The notes beneath the pieces are model-generated. The model worked only from the letters and a program-made list of their open reading frames with translations. It made no database searches and was not told the origin of the DNA. Below are positions 20,010-29,381 of a stretch of 64,000 bases of DNA, piece by piece. Source of the stretch: Burkholderia cepacia (GTDB lineage Bacteria > Pseudomonadota > Gammaproteobacteria > Burkholderiales > Burkholderiaceae); contig NZ_CP013443.1 in the NCBI RefSeq assembly GCF_001718835.1, positions 2,108,001 to 2,172,000 of the forward strand. Direction: 5' to 3'. Position numbers and translations under genes: made by a program. Position 1 is the stretch's first letter. Each line of letters opens with the position of its first letter.

Positions 20010-20969
20010 TCAAACGTCGTCGAATGCGGCTTTCAGCGCCGCGACCGCGTCGGCATGCGCGGCCCGCACCTCGGGGATGTAGCCGCCCATCTTGAAGAAT
20101 TCGTGGATCATCCCCGGATAGCAGACCAGCGTGACCGCATTGCCCGCCGCACGCAACTTCTCCGCATACGCGGCACCCTCGTCGCTCAGCGGATCGTATT
20201 CGGCCGTCGCGATCCACGCCGGCGCGACGCCCGCGAACGACGGCGCGTCGCGCGTGCCGTCGAGCGGTGCGAAACGCCAGTCGTCGCGATCCGCGCGATC
20301 GCGCACGTATTGCGTGAAGAACCACTGGATCGTGTCCTGCGTCAGCAAGTAGCCGTTCGCGAGCCGTGCGTGCGATCCGGTGTCCTGGTAGCCCGTCACG
20401 CCCGGATAGATCAGCATCTGCAGCGCGAGGCGAATGCCGGCATCGCGTGCGAGCACCGCGCAGACGGTCGCGAGCGTGCCGCCCGCGCTGTCGCCGCCGA
20501 CGGCCAGCCGTCCGGCATCGATGCCGAACGCGCCCGCCTCGCGATGCAGCCAGCGCAGCGCGTCGTCGGCGTCGTTCACCGCGGTCGGGAACCGGTGTTC
20601 CGGCGCGAGCCGGTAGCCGACCGACAGCACCGCACACTGCGCGTCTTGCGCGAACATCCGGCACAACGCGTCGTGCGTATCGACGCTACCGACCGTAAAA
20701 CCGCCGCCGTGGTAGTACACGAGCGCGGGCAGCGGCTCCGCGAGGCTCGGCGCGACCGGCAGGTACAGCCGCGCGCCGATCGTGCGGCCATCGCGCGTCG
20801 GCACGACGCACTCCTCGACCGAATGCATCGGCGCCGGCGCGACGTCGAGGATCGGCGCGCTCTTCTCGTACGCGGCGCGCGCCTGCTGCGGCGTCTGGTG
20901 GTGGTAGGACGGACGTTTCGCGCGCTCGATCATGTCGAGCACCTGGGCGATCTTCGGATTCAGCGGCAT
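20010..20969 (-). CDS. Alpha/beta hydrolase (HSL-like esterase/lipase)
   Basis: 319 aa from the ATG at 20969; a TTG two codons upstream is also possible. The oxyanion-hole motif HGGGF and the nucleophile elbow GDSAGGTLA define the hormone-sensitive-lipase family. The Asp (EYDPLSDEG) and His (MIHEFFKMGGY) of the triad are visible near the C-terminus. It should hydrolyse short- or medium-chain esters. No signal peptide. Confidence 0.9.
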   Translation of the reverse strand: MPLNPKIAQVLDMIERAKRPSYHHQTPQQARAAYEKSAPILDVAPAPMHSVEECVVPTRDGRTIGARLYLPVAPSLAEPLPALVYYHGGGFTVGSVDTHDALCRMFAQDAQCAVLSVGYRLAPEHRFPTAVNDADDALRWLHREAGAFGIDAGRLAVGGDSAGGTLATVCAVLARDAGIRLALQMLIYPGVTGYQDTGSHARLANGYLLTQDTIQWFFTQYVRDRADRDDWRFAPLDGTRDAPSFAGVAPAWIATAEYDPLSDEGAAYAEKLRAAGNAVTLVCYPGMIHEFFKMGGYIPEVRAAHADAVAALKAAFDDV

Positions 20970-21033
20970 CGGCAAGCGGGCGCGAGAACGGCGCGGGAAC
21001 GGTCGACAAGCGCCGTATCATGCCACGCCCGCG

Positions 21034-22032
21034 TCATACGAGCTGCACGAGCTGCTTGCCGAAGTTGCGGCCTTTCAGCATCCCGAGGAACGCTTCGGGC
21101 GCGCGCTCGAGCCCGTATGCGATCGACTCGCGGTAGTGCAGGTGTTTCGACGCGACGAGCTCGGTCAGCTCCGCGAGCGCGGGCGGCCACGCGTCCGGAT
21201 GCTCGAACACGATGAAGCCCTGCATTTTCAGCCGCGAGCGCAGGATCAGCGCCGGCGCCGCCAACGGCGCGCTCGCGCCGTCGTACGCGGCGATCATCCC
21301 GCACACGGCGATGCGGCCGAACGCATTCATCCGCGCCATCGTCGCGTCGAGCACCGCGCCGCCGACGTTCTCGAAGCACCCGTCGACGCCGTCGGGCGTC
21401 GCGGCCGCGAGGTCGTCGACGAGCCGGCCTGCCTTGTAGTCGACGCACGCGTCGAAGCCGAGCGCCTCGACGACGTAGCGGCACTTGTCCGGACCGCCCG
21501 CGATGCCGACCGCGCGGCACCCGGCGCGCTTCGCGAGCTGCCCGACGACGCTGCCAACCGCGCCGCTCGCTGCGCTCACGACGACCGTTTCGCCCGCCTT
21601 CGGCACGATGATCCGGTTCAGCCCGTACCACGCGGTGACGCCCGGCATCCCGGTCACGCCGAGGCTCGCCGACAGCGGCACGCGCGACGTGTCGACCTTG
21701 CGCAGCCCGTGGCCGTTCGACGTGCCGTATTCCTGCCAGCCGAGCGTGCCGACCACGCGATCGCCGACCGCGAACCCGGGGTGCCGCGACTCGATCACCT
21801 CACCCGCAGTGCCGCCGATCATCACTTCGTTCAGCGGCTGCGGCGGCGCATACGACTTCGCGTCGTTCATGCGGCCGCGCATGTACGGATCGAGCGACAG
21901 GAAGTGATTGCGCACCCGCACTTCGCCGTTGGCGAGCGGCGCGAGCGGGGTCTCGACGAGCCGGAAGTTGTCGACGCTCGCCGCGCCCTGCGGACGCGAT
22001 ACGAGCAGGATCTGACGATTGACGATGCTCAT
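21034..22032 (-). CDS. MDR-family NADP-dependent oxidoreductase (CurA/leukotriene B4 dehydrogenase-like)
   Basis: 332 aa from the ATG at 22032, preceded by GGAGG. The zinc-free MDR layout is clear: FLSLDPYMRGRMNDAKSY near residue 60, the nucleotide-binding VSAASGAVGSVVGQLAKRAGCRAVGIAGG, then DYKAGRLVDDL and CFENVGG. Relatives reduce alpha,beta-unsaturated ketones and alkenals with NADPH. It may be cotranscribed with the upstream thioesterase/Dabb pair. Confidence 0.9.
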   Translation of the reverse strand: MSIVNRQILLVSRPQGAASVDNFRLVETPLAPLANGEVRVRNHFLSLDPYMRGRMNDAKSYAPPQPLNEVMIGGTAGEVIESRHPGFAVGDRVVGTLGWQEYGTSNGHGLRKVDTSRVPLSASLGVTGMPGVTAWYGLNRIIVPKAGETVVVSAASGAVGSVVGQLAKRAGCRAVGIAGGPDKCRYVVEALGFDACVDYKAGRLVDDLAAATPDGVDGCFENVGGAVLDATMARMNAFGRIAVCGMIAAYDGASAPLAAPALILRSRLKMQGFIVFEHPDAWPPALAELTELVASKHLHYRESIAYGLERAPEAFLGMLKGRNFGKQLVQLV

Positions 22033-22126
22033 CGCTGCCTCCAGTCCCATGCCTCGCGGCCGCGCGGAATGCGCGCCGCAAGAAGAAACGGCCCTGCCGG
22101 ACAGGCAGGGCCGCACGTCGCCGCGC

Positions 22127-22609
22127 TTACGCGTCGCTCGGGCCGGGCTGGGCGTCCGGCGCCGTGCGGTTGCGTTGCCGGCGGATGTCGCGGCCCACCG
22201 CCAGCCGCCGCATGTACTTGAACGTGCCGAGCGCCTTCGCGACGAAGTTGCCTTCGCTGTCGCGCACTTCGCCTTCGCAATAGGCCATCGTCGTCGAGCG
22301 ATGCATCACGCGCCCGTAAGCGCGCAACTCGCCGCGCCCCGGCTGCATGAAGTTCACCTTCATCTCGACCGTGACGACGCCGATGCCGTCGTCGGTCAGG
22401 CTGCGCGCCGCCATCGCGAGCGCGATGTCCGCGAGCGTCATCGTCACGCCGCCGTGCGCGATGCTCCACGTGTTCATGTGCCGCTCCTCGAGCGACAGCA
22501 CGATCTCGCTCGCCCCGTCCTTCGCGGACACGAGCTGCACGCCGAGCATATCGACGAACGGGCTTTCGATCTGCGGGCCACCCGCCTGCTGTGCCGCGCC
22601 GCTCATCAT
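22127..22609 (-). CDS. PaaI-type hotdog thioesterase
   Basis: 160 aa. The start at 22609 forms an ATGA overlap with the Dabb stop, so translation is coupled. Single hotdog domain: NTWSIAHGGVTMTLADIALAMAARS contains the HGG motif of PaaI/YdiI enzymes, and VTVEMKVNFMQPGRGELRAYGRVMHRST follows. It likely hydrolyses an acyl-CoA; the acyl group is unknown. The last 25 residues are Arg/Pro rich and probably disordered. Confidence 0.88.
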   Translation of the reverse strand: MMSGAAQQAGGPQIESPFVDMLGVQLVSAKDGASEIVLSLEERHMNTWSIAHGGVTMTLADIALAMAARSLTDDGIGVVTVEMKVNFMQPGRGELRAYGRVMHRSTTMAYCEGEVRDSEGNFVAKALGTFKYMRRLAVGRDIRRQRNRTAPDAQPGPSDA

Positions 22610-22917
22610 GCCGCGTCGACGATGTAGTCGACGCACTCGCGCGATTCGGCCACCGCGACGACGAATTTCTTCACTTCCTGGTGAACCGGGTGCACCTGGT
22701 ACGCGTCGAGCGCGGCCTTGTCCGCGAAATCGGACACGAGCACGATGTCGGCGGTCGCGTCGAGGCCCGGCGTCGCGAGACCGACTTCGAGATGAAGGAC
22801 GCCCGGCACGAGGTCGCGGCAGCCTTCGAGCTTTTCCTTCAGCTTCAGCGCGTTCTGCGCGCGCGTCGCGCCTTCGGCCGATTCTTTCAACTTCCACATG
22901 ACGATATGTCGGATCAC
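22606..22917 (-). CDS. Dabb-family stress-responsive A/B-barrel protein
   Basis: 103 aa from a GTG at 22917 with GGAG upstream, which gives the usual length and the typical opening IRHIVMWKLK; a longer upstream start exists but adds a Pro/Glu-rich stretch with no similarity. Dimeric ferredoxin-like fold with EKLEGCRDLVPGVLHLEVGL and DIVLVSDFADKAALDAYQVHPVH. The function of most Dabb proteins is unknown. It overlaps the thioesterase gene by 4 bases. Confidence 0.85.
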   Translation of the reverse strand: MIRHIVMWKLKESAEGATRAQNALKLKEKLEGCRDLVPGVLHLEVGLATPGLDATADIVLVSDFADKAALDAYQVHPVHQEVKKFVVAVAESRECVDYIVDAA

Positions 22918-23091
22918 TTCGTTCGCTCCAGTTTCAGGTCGTGATGGTTTGCCATTGTGGCCCAAACCTCGTCGACCGGGAATCCTGCCCCACCCGGCTC
23001 GCCAGCCGGATGGACGGGCAGGCGCGAGCCTGCATCTTCCGCGCCGGTTGGCTACACTGCCGACTTGTCCCCGTTATACGAAACGCACGCC

Positions 23092-23490
23092 ATGAATCGC
23101 CCGCCCTATCTCGCGCACGCCGCGCTGCTGGAACTGGCCCGCCAATCGGCCGCCGTGTCGTCGTCGTGCACGTGCACGAAAACGCCGCTCGCCGGATGGA
23201 CGAGCCTGCCGCTGTCGCTGCCGGAAGATCAACTGGAAGCGGTCGGAACGCTCGTGGCGCCGGACGAGACCGACGAACCGACCTTCGACGAATATCATCC
23301 GGCCGGAACGCGCTACTGGTCGGCGGATGCGCCGATCGCCGCGCGTCATTTCCCGTACAACCGCAGCAACGTCTGCCGGTGCCGGCCATGCGGGCGCGTG
23401 TACCTGCGCTACCAGGAAGGCGGCGGCTACTTCATCGACCAGCGGATTCGCGCACTGAATCCGGAACTGATCGTCGATGCGGGCGGTTGA
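23092..23490 (+). CDS. Uncharacterised Cys-rich small protein
   Basis: 132 aa, no family recognised. It starts MNRPPYLAHAALLELARQ. A CTC pair lies near residue 23 (SSSCTCTKTPLAGW), and a CRCRPC cluster near residue 95 (NVCRCRPCGRVYLRYQEGGG). Five Cys in CxC and CxCxxC spacing suggest metal binding, perhaps a split zinc ribbon. The middle is acidic (VAPDETDEPTFDEYHPAG). No signal or membrane segment. Normal codon use and a closed reading frame make it a likely real gene. Confidence 0.7.
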   Translation: MNRPPYLAHAALLELARQSAAVSSSCTCTKTPLAGWTSLPLSLPEDQLEAVGTLVAPDETDEPTFDEYHPAGTRYWSADAPIAARHFPYNRSNVCRCRPCGRVYLRYQEGGGYFIDQRIRALNPELIVDAGG

Positions 23491-23532
23491 CGCTTTCGCA
23501 TCGCGCCATCACGCGACCCGGCCCAATCGCCG

Positions 23533-25035
23533 TCAATGCGCGACGACGCGGTTTCGCCCTTCCCGTTTCGCCTGGTACAACCGTTCGTCGACCACGCGCA
23601 GCAACGCGTCGACCGTGCTCCCGTCGACCCCGTATTGCGCAACGCCGACACTGACCGTCACCTGCACGCGCTTGAAATCGAGCCCGAACGGCGAACTCGA
23701 GATCGACGAGCGCACGCGCTCGGCCGTCATCCGCGCGCCTTCGAGCGGCATCTCCGGCAGCAGCGCCATGAACTCCTCGCCGCCGACCCGCGCGAGCCCG
23801 CCGGCCGGCCGGACCACGAACTCGTCGCCACCGCCCCGCGCGGTCCCGCTCCCCGGCCGGATCGCGTCGAGGCACTGGCGCACGACGCCGCGCAGCACCT
23901 CGTCGCCGATCTGGTGCCCGTACGCATCGTTGATGTTCTTGAAATTGTCGAGATCGAGTGCAAGCAGGCAGAACGGCGTGCCGTCGCGTTCCGCGCGCTG
24001 GATCTCGCGTTCGACGAGGCCGATGAACTGCCGGCGGTTCGACGCGCCCGTCATCGGATCGGTCGCGGCCATGTATTCGAGCTTCTGGTTCGTGCGCCGC
24101 AGCTCCTGCAGCGCGCTCTCGGTGCGCGCCATCGATTCCGACAGCCGGCTCATCAGGTCTTCCTGGCTGTAGATCGCCGAGAACGAGCGCGTCGTCTGCA
24201 GCGCCTGCACGACGCCGTAGCTGAGCAGGAAGAAGCCGCCCGCGAAAATCGCGTGCGCGAGCCACCACATGTGATTCCACGGCTTGCCGAGAATGAACGC
24301 GAGCGACGACAGCGCGAACGCCATGATCGACACGCCGTAGATCACCATCAGCGGCGAACGGATTCGCCGCGCGAGCAGCACGGCGACGTTCAGCAGCGAG
24401 AACACGAGCGCGCCGCCTTCCATCGACAGCCGCGTGCCCGGCGCGCCCGCGACCGGCGAATACGCGACATACGCAACCGCTGCATCGACGACCAGGAAGA
24501 ACACGATCCACGGCAGCCACGTGCGCACGCTCGTGCGCTTGTCGAAGCGATCGGGCGGACGGGAATAGGACAACAGGCCGGTGAGCAGCAGGATCGACAT
24601 CACGAGCCGCGACGCGGGCCCGTACAGCAGGAACAGCCAGATATTGTGATGCGCCATCCCGGTGAATGCACCGTGCAGCGCGTAGATCATCGCGAAGCCG
24701 AGAAAGCCGAGTGTCAGCCAGCGCAGCAGCGGTTCGCCGGACGACCGGTAGCACACCCAGGTCACGTAGGTGACGAACCCGCCCTCGAGGGTCGCGGCCG
24801 CAATCGCGATTTCATGGAACGCGTGGCTCTCGAACACGGCGTGCGGGTCGCTGAAGAACCACAGATAGGCGATCAGATAGGCGGGCAGCAACGCGAATCC
24901 GACCAGCAGGCATTTCGCGTAGAGCCTCGCGGCCGCGCTGACGACGCGCGGCGGCTCGCTTGCGGTGTATGTCGTGCTCAATTCGGCCCCCGATCGATCC
25001 GCTGCGTTGTTCGAATGCGAAAGACGCCGGACCAC
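23533..25035 (-). CDS. Membrane-bound diguanylate cyclase with a duplicated GGDEF signature
   Basis: Up to 500 aa; start uncertain (GTG at 25035, or a TTG at residue 20). About seven to eight hydrophobic helices cover residues 40-285, then a coiled linker (SRLSESMARTESALQELRRTNQKLEY) and a GGDEF domain (DPMTGASNRRQF, LDLDNFKNINDAYGHQIGDEVLRG). It should make c-di-GMP at the membrane. The active-site signature occurs twice: GGGDEF and, 16 residues later, GGEEF, each inside a related 16-residue unit (see 23764-23859). An allosteric RxxD site is not obvious. Confidence 0.9.
   Translation of the reverse strand: MVRRLSHSNNAADRSGAELSTTYTASEPPRVVSAAARLYAKCLLVGFALLPAYLIAYLWFFSDPHAVFESHAFHEIAIAAATLEGGFVTYVTWVCYRSSGEPLLRWLTLGFLGFAMIYALHGAFTGMAHHNIWLFLLYGPASRLVMSILLLTGLLSYSRPPDRFDKRTSVRTWLPWIVFFLVVDAAVAYVAYSPVAGAPGTRLSMEGGALVFSLLNVAVLLARRIRSPLMVIYGVSIMAFALSSLAFILGKPWNHMWWLAHAIFAGGFFLLSYGVVQALQTTRSFSAIYSQEDLMSRLSESMARTESALQELRRTNQKLEYMAATDPMTGASNRRQFIGLVEREIQRAERDGTPFCLLALDLDNFKNINDAYGHQIGDEVLRGVVRQCLDAIRPGSGTARGGGDEFVVRPAGGLARVGGEEFMALLPEMPLEGARMTAERVRSSISSSPFGLDFKRVQVTVSVGVAQYGVDGSTVDALLRVVDERLYQAKREGRNRVVAH
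23764..23859 (-). repeat. Tandem 48-bp duplication encoding two GGDEF signatures
   Basis: Units 23764-23811 and 23812-23859 encode RPAGGLARVGGEEFMA and RPGSGTARGGGDEFVV; 10 of 16 residues are identical and the DNA copies are clearly related. The result is in frame. Confidence 0.85.
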
Positions 25036-25131
25036 GACACACCGCCCGCCCCCCGCTTACGGGGCATGCGCGGCGACCGTCCGCGCGACGCGCTATCCGG
25101 CCCCTAATACCGAAAGGCAAATGTCAGAGCA

Positions 25132-25159
25132 AGTATAGGTGGGGCAAATCGTTTGACAA
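25132..25159 (-). promoter_or_regulatory. Sigma-70 promoter for the diguanylate cyclase
   Basis: On the minus strand TTGTCA (25159-25154), a 16-bp spacer and TATACT (25137-25132); each hexamer matches 5 of 6. It lies about 100 bp before the GTG start at 25035. Confidence 0.6.
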
Positions 25160-25310
25160 GTAAGGGGAAACGGCATCGGTATGACCGCGCGGATTGATTC
25201 TCGTCCGTATCGGATCGCACGGATCGGACACATTGTCGTATGCGGGTCGAGGCTCCCACTCGCGCCGCTGCGCAGCCGGCGTTCGAACACGCACGCCGGC
25301 TGCGCCAAGG

Positions 25311-26489
25311 TCAGACGATCTCGAACAGGCCGGCCGCGCCCTGCCCGCCGCCGATGCACATCGTGACGACCACGTACTTCACGCCGCGCCGCTTGCCTTC
25401 GATCAGCGCATGGCCCGTCAGGCGCGCGCCCGACACGCCGTACGGATGGCCGACCGCGATCGCGCCGCCGTTCACGTTCAGGCGATCCTCAGGAATCCCG
25501 AGCGTGTCGCGGCAGTACAGCACCTGCACCGCGAACGCTTCGTTCAGTTCCCACAGGCCGATATCGTCGACCTTCAGCCCCGCCTGCTTCAGCAGCTTGG
25601 GCACCGCGAACACGGGGCCGATGCCCATCTCGTCCGGCTCGCAGCCGGCCACCGCGAAACCGCGGAATACGCCGAGCGGCTGCAGCCCGTCGCGCTGCGC
25701 GGCGTCCGCGCTCATCACGACGCAGGCCGACGCGCCGTCCGAGAACTGGCTCGCGTTGCCGGCGGTGATCACGCCGCCCGGCACGGCCGACCGGATCTTC
25801 GACACGCCTTCGAGCGTCGTGTCCGGGCGGATCCCTTCGTCGGCCGATACCGTCACTTCCTTCGTGAACAGGCGGCCCGTGGCCTTGTCGGCGATGCCCG
25901 CGAGCACCGTGATCGGCACGATCTCGTCGCGAAAGCGTCCGGCTTCCTGCGCGGCCGCGGCACGCAGTTGCGACTGCACGCCGTACTCGTCCTGCCGCTC
26001 CTTCGAGATGCCGTAGCGCTTCGCGACGTTCTCCGCCGTCTGCAGCATGTTCCAGTAGATCTCGGGCTTGTGCTGCGCGAGCCAGCCTTCCTGGATCATG
26101 TGGTGGTTCATCTCGTTCTGCACGCACGAGATCGATTCGACGCCGCCCGCGACGTACGCTTCGCCTTCGCCCGCGATGATCCGCTGCGCGGCCAGCGCGA
26201 TGGTCTGCAGCCCCGACGAGCAGAAACGGTTCACCGTCATCCCCGGCACGCTCACCGGCAGCCCTGCGCGCAAGGCGATCTGCCGCGCGATGTTCGCGCC
26301 GGTCGCGCCTTCGGGGTTCGCGCAACCCATGATCACGTCCTCGACGCGCGCGGGGTCGAGCTTCGCGCGTTCGAGCGCGGCCGCGACCACGTGGCCGCCG
26401 AGCGTCGCGCCATGCGTCATGTTGAAAGCACCGCGCCAGGATTTCGCCAGCGGCGTGCGGGCGGTCGATACGATTACGGCTTCGGTCAT
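25311..26489 (-). CDS. Acetyl-CoA C-acyltransferase (thiolase)
   Basis: 392 aa. The catalytic triad is visible: Cys90 in VNRFCSSGLQ, His348 in VGHPYGVSG and Cys378 in TMCIGGGQG. It carries out thiolytic cleavage or condensation of acyl-CoA. Together with the FadJ-like enzyme and acyl-CoA ligase downstream of coordinate 27.2 kb it forms a beta-oxidation set, with a nicotinamidase gene lying in between. Good ribosome site (AAGGAGAC) before the start at 26489. Confidence 0.95.
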   Translation of the reverse strand: MTEAVIVSTARTPLAKSWRGAFNMTHGATLGGHVVAAALERAKLDPARVEDVIMGCANPEGATGANIARQIALRAGLPVSVPGMTVNRFCSSGLQTIALAAQRIIAGEGEAYVAGGVESISCVQNEMNHHMIQEGWLAQHKPEIYWNMLQTAENVAKRYGISKERQDEYGVQSQLRAAAAQEAGRFRDEIVPITVLAGIADKATGRLFTKEVTVSADEGIRPDTTLEGVSKIRSAVPGGVITAGNASQFSDGASACVVMSADAAQRDGLQPLGVFRGFAVAGCEPDEMGIGPVFAVPKLLKQAGLKVDDIGLWELNEAFAVQVLYCRDTLGIPEDRLNVNGGAIAVGHPYGVSGARLTGHALIEGKRRGVKYVVVTMCIGGGQGAAGLFEIV

Positions 26490-26538
26490 GCGAGTCTCCT
26501 TCGGTCCTGCTTCGTGTCCTGCGTCGAATGGGAATGCG

Positions 26539-27171
26539 CTACGCCGCCGGGCGCGCGCCCGCGGACGTCACATGAGCGACGCCCGCTGCCTGCATCTGCT
26601 GCCATGCGTGGGCGAGCGACCCGTTCAGGTCGATCGCGCGGCACGCATCGTTGATCACCGCGGCGTCGAAACCGGCCGCGCGCGCGTCGAGCGCCGACCA
26701 CGCGACGCAATAGTCCGTCGCGAGCCCGCAGCACCACACGCGCTTCGCGCCGAGCTCGCGCAGATAGCCCGCGAGCCCCGTGCGCGTCGTGCGATCCGCT
26801 TCGACGAATGCGGAATAGCTGTCGACCTGCGCGTCGCCGCCCTTGCGGATGACGAGCCGCGCATGCGGGATGTCGAGGTCGCGATGCAGCGCCGCACCCT
26901 CGGTGTCCTGCACGCAGTGCACCGGCCACAGCACCTGCTCGCCGTACGGCAGCGCGAGCGTGGAGAACGGTTCGCGGCCCGGATGGTTGGCCGCGAACGA
27001 CACGTGCTCGCGCGGGTGCCAGTCCTGCGTCAGCACGACCTGGTCGAAGCGCTGCGCCAGGGCGTTGATCACCGGCACGACCGCGTCGCCGTCGGGCACC
27101 GCGAGCGCGCCGCCCGGCATGAAGTCGTATTGCACGTCGATCACGAGCAGTACGTCGTCGGTGTGTCTCAT
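26539..27171 (-). CDS. pncA: Nicotinamidase
   Basis: 210 aa from the ATG at 27171, after GGAG. The catalytic triad is Asp12 (VIDVQYDF), Lys110 (IRKGGD) and Cys155 (ATDYCVAW), and the metal site is Asp50/His52/His85 (TQDWHP, WPVHC). It converts nicotinamide to nicotinate for NAD salvage. It is set within a beta-oxidation cluster without obvious functional linkage, and is 40 bp from the FadJ-like gene on the same strand. Confidence 0.94.
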   Translation of the reverse strand: MRHTDDVLLVIDVQYDFMPGGALAVPDGDAVVPVINALAQRFDQVVLTQDWHPREHVSFAANHPGREPFSTLALPYGEQVLWPVHCVQDTEGAALHRDLDIPHARLVIRKGGDAQVDSYSAFVEADRTTRTGLAGYLRELGAKRVWCCGLATDYCVAWSALDARAAGFDAAVINDACRAIDLNGSLAHAWQQMQAAGVAHVTSAGARPAA

Positions 27172-27211
27172 TGCGTTTCTCCGGGTGTGCGTCGCGCCGC
27201 GATCCGGCGCG

Positions 27212-29296
27212 TCAGCCGTTGAACCCGCGGCCGGCCTTCGCGAGCTCCGCGATCGACGGCGCGAGCTGCCATGCGTCGCCGTTCGGCGCGGCCGCGTAGC
27301 GGCGAATCGCGCGCTCGACGTTGTAGAGGCCGACCGCGTCCGCGTACAGCATCGGGCCGCCGCGCCACAGCGGGAAGCCATAGCCGGTCAGGTAGACCAT
27401 GTCGATGTCGGACGCCTTCGACGCGATCTTCTCCTCGAGGATCTTCGCGCCTTCGTTCACCAGCGCGAACACGAGCCGCTCGACGATCTCTTCGTCGCCG
27501 ATCTTGCGCCGCTCGACGCCGCGCTCCTTCGAATACGCGACGACCATCTCGTCGACGAGCGACGACGGCTTTGCCTTGCGCTCGCCCGGCACGTAGTCGT
27601 ACCAGCCGGCGCCCGTCTTCTGGCCGAAGCGGCCCTGCTCGCACAGGCGGTCGGCGATCTTCGAGTACTGCAGGCCGGGCTGCTCGACATAGCGGCGCTT
27701 GCGGATCGCCCAGCCGATGTCGTTGCCGGCGAGGTCGCTCATCCGGAACGGGCCCATCGCGAAACCGAATTTCTCGATCGCGCGATCGACCTGCGCGGGC
27801 AGCGCGCCCTCCTCGAGCATGAAGAGCGCCTGGCGGATGTACTGCTCGATCATCCGGTTGCCGATGAAGCCGTCGCACACGCCCGACACGACCGCCGTCT
27901 TGCGGATCTTCTTCGCGACCGCCATCACGGTGGCGAGCACGTCCTTCGCGGTCTGCGCGCCGCGCACGACCTCGAGCAGCTTCATCACGTTCGCCGGGCT
28001 GAAGAAGTGCATGCCGACGACATCCTGCGGGCGCTTCGTGAACGCCGCGATCTTGTCGACGTCGAGCGTCGACGTATTCGACGCGAGGATCGCACCCGCC
28101 TTCGCGACTTCGTCGAGCTTCCTGAACACCTGCTCCTTCACGCCGAGCTCCTCGAACACGGCCTCGACGATCAGGTCGGCATCCTTCAGGTCGTCGTAGG
28201 ACAGCGTCGGCGTGATCAGCGCCATGCGCGCGTCGAGCTTCTCCTGCGTGAGCTTGCCCTTCTTCACCTGCGCGTCGTAGTTCTTGCGGATCGTCGCGAC
28301 GCCGCGCTCGAGCGCTTCCTGTTTCGTTTCGAGCAGCGTGACGGGCAGCCCTGCGTTCACGAAATTCATCGCAATGCCGCCGCCCATCGTGCCCGCGCCG
28401 ATCACGCCGACCCGGCGAATCTCGCGCAGCGGCGTATCGGACGGCACGTCGGGAATCTTGCTCGCCGCGCGCTCACCGAAGAACGCATGCCGCAGCGCGC
28501 GGCTTTCCGGCGTCATCATCAGCGCGACGAACCCTTCGCGCTCGGCGATGCTGCCCTTGTCGAAGCCGTGCAGCACGCCGGCCTCGATCGCGTCGATGCA
28601 CTTGTGCGGCGCGGGGAAATTCGGTGCCGCGGCCCGCGCCGAATTGCGCGCGAACTGGATGAAGCCCGCGGCGTTCGCGTGGACGATCTTGCGATCGCGC
28701 ACGCGCGGATGCGGCCCCTTCTGCGCACCCGCCTTGCGCGCGAACGCGACGGCCGCGTCGAGCAGGTCGCCGTCGGCCATTTCGTCGAACAGCCCGCTCT
28801 TCGCGAGTTGCTCCGACGGCACGGGCGCGCCCGACACGATCATGTTCAGCGCGGTTTCGAGCCCCACCGCGCGCGGCAGGCGCTGCGTGCCGCCCGCGCC
28901 CGGCAGCAGGCCGAGCTTGACCTCCGGCAGCGCGACCTGCGCGCCCGGTGCCGCGACACGGTAGTGCGCGCCGAGCGCGAGCTCGAGGCCGCCGCCCATC
29001 ACGACGCTGTGCAGCGCCGCGACGACGGGCTTCGCGCTCGCCTCGACCGCGCGGATCACGGTGTGCAGCGTCGGCTCCTGCAGCGCCTTCGGCGTATTGA
29101 ATTCGGTGATGTCGGCGCCGCCCGAGAATGCGCGTCCCGCGCCGGTCAGCACGATGGCCGTGACCGACGGGTCCTGCGCGGCGCGATCGAGGGCGTCCAT
29201 GACGCCCTGACGGGTCGACAGGCCGAGCCCGTTGACGGGCGGATTGTTGAGCGTAAGGACGGCCACGCCGTCGCGAGTCGAGTAATCCACTGCCAT
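27212..29296 (-). CDS. FadJ-like enoyl-CoA hydratase / 3-hydroxyacyl-CoA dehydrogenase
   Basis: 694 aa from the ATG at 29296, preceded by GGAGG; upstream codons are low quality. Residues 1-190 form a crotonase domain (GAGRAFSGGADITEFN, VVMGGGLELALGAHYRVA, LGLLPGAGGTQRLPR). From about residue 295 comes the NAD-binding domain (VGVIGAGTMGGGIAMNFVNAG), then HFFSPANVMKLLEVVRG and two C-terminal dehydrogenase domains ending in GYGFPLWRGGPM. It catalyses the two middle steps of beta-oxidation. The promoter region at 29382-29425 carries a palindrome. Confidence 0.93.
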   Translation of the reverse strand: MAVDYSTRDGVAVLTLNNPPVNGLGLSTRQGVMDALDRAAQDPSVTAIVLTGAGRAFSGGADITEFNTPKALQEPTLHTVIRAVEASAKPVVAALHSVVMGGGLELALGAHYRVAAPGAQVALPEVKLGLLPGAGGTQRLPRAVGLETALNMIVSGAPVPSEQLAKSGLFDEMADGDLLDAAVAFARKAGAQKGPHPRVRDRKIVHANAAGFIQFARNSARAAAPNFPAPHKCIDAIEAGVLHGFDKGSIAEREGFVALMMTPESRALRHAFFGERAASKIPDVPSDTPLREIRRVGVIGAGTMGGGIAMNFVNAGLPVTLLETKQEALERGVATIRKNYDAQVKKGKLTQEKLDARMALITPTLSYDDLKDADLIVEAVFEELGVKEQVFRKLDEVAKAGAILASNTSTLDVDKIAAFTKRPQDVVGMHFFSPANVMKLLEVVRGAQTAKDVLATVMAVAKKIRKTAVVSGVCDGFIGNRMIEQYIRQALFMLEEGALPAQVDRAIEKFGFAMGPFRMSDLAGNDIGWAIRKRRYVEQPGLQYSKIADRLCEQGRFGQKTGAGWYDYVPGERKAKPSSLVDEMVVAYSKERGVERRKIGDEEIVERLVFALVNEGAKILEEKIASKASDIDMVYLTGYGFPLWRGGPMLYADAVGLYNVERAIRRYAAAPNGDAWQLAPSIAELAKAGRGFNG

Positions 29297-29381
29297 CTGC
29301 CTGCCTCCATGCATCGCGCGCCGGGGTGGCTGCGCTTCATTGTGCGCGGTCGAACAGCCGCATGTCCGGTTGAACGCAGGC

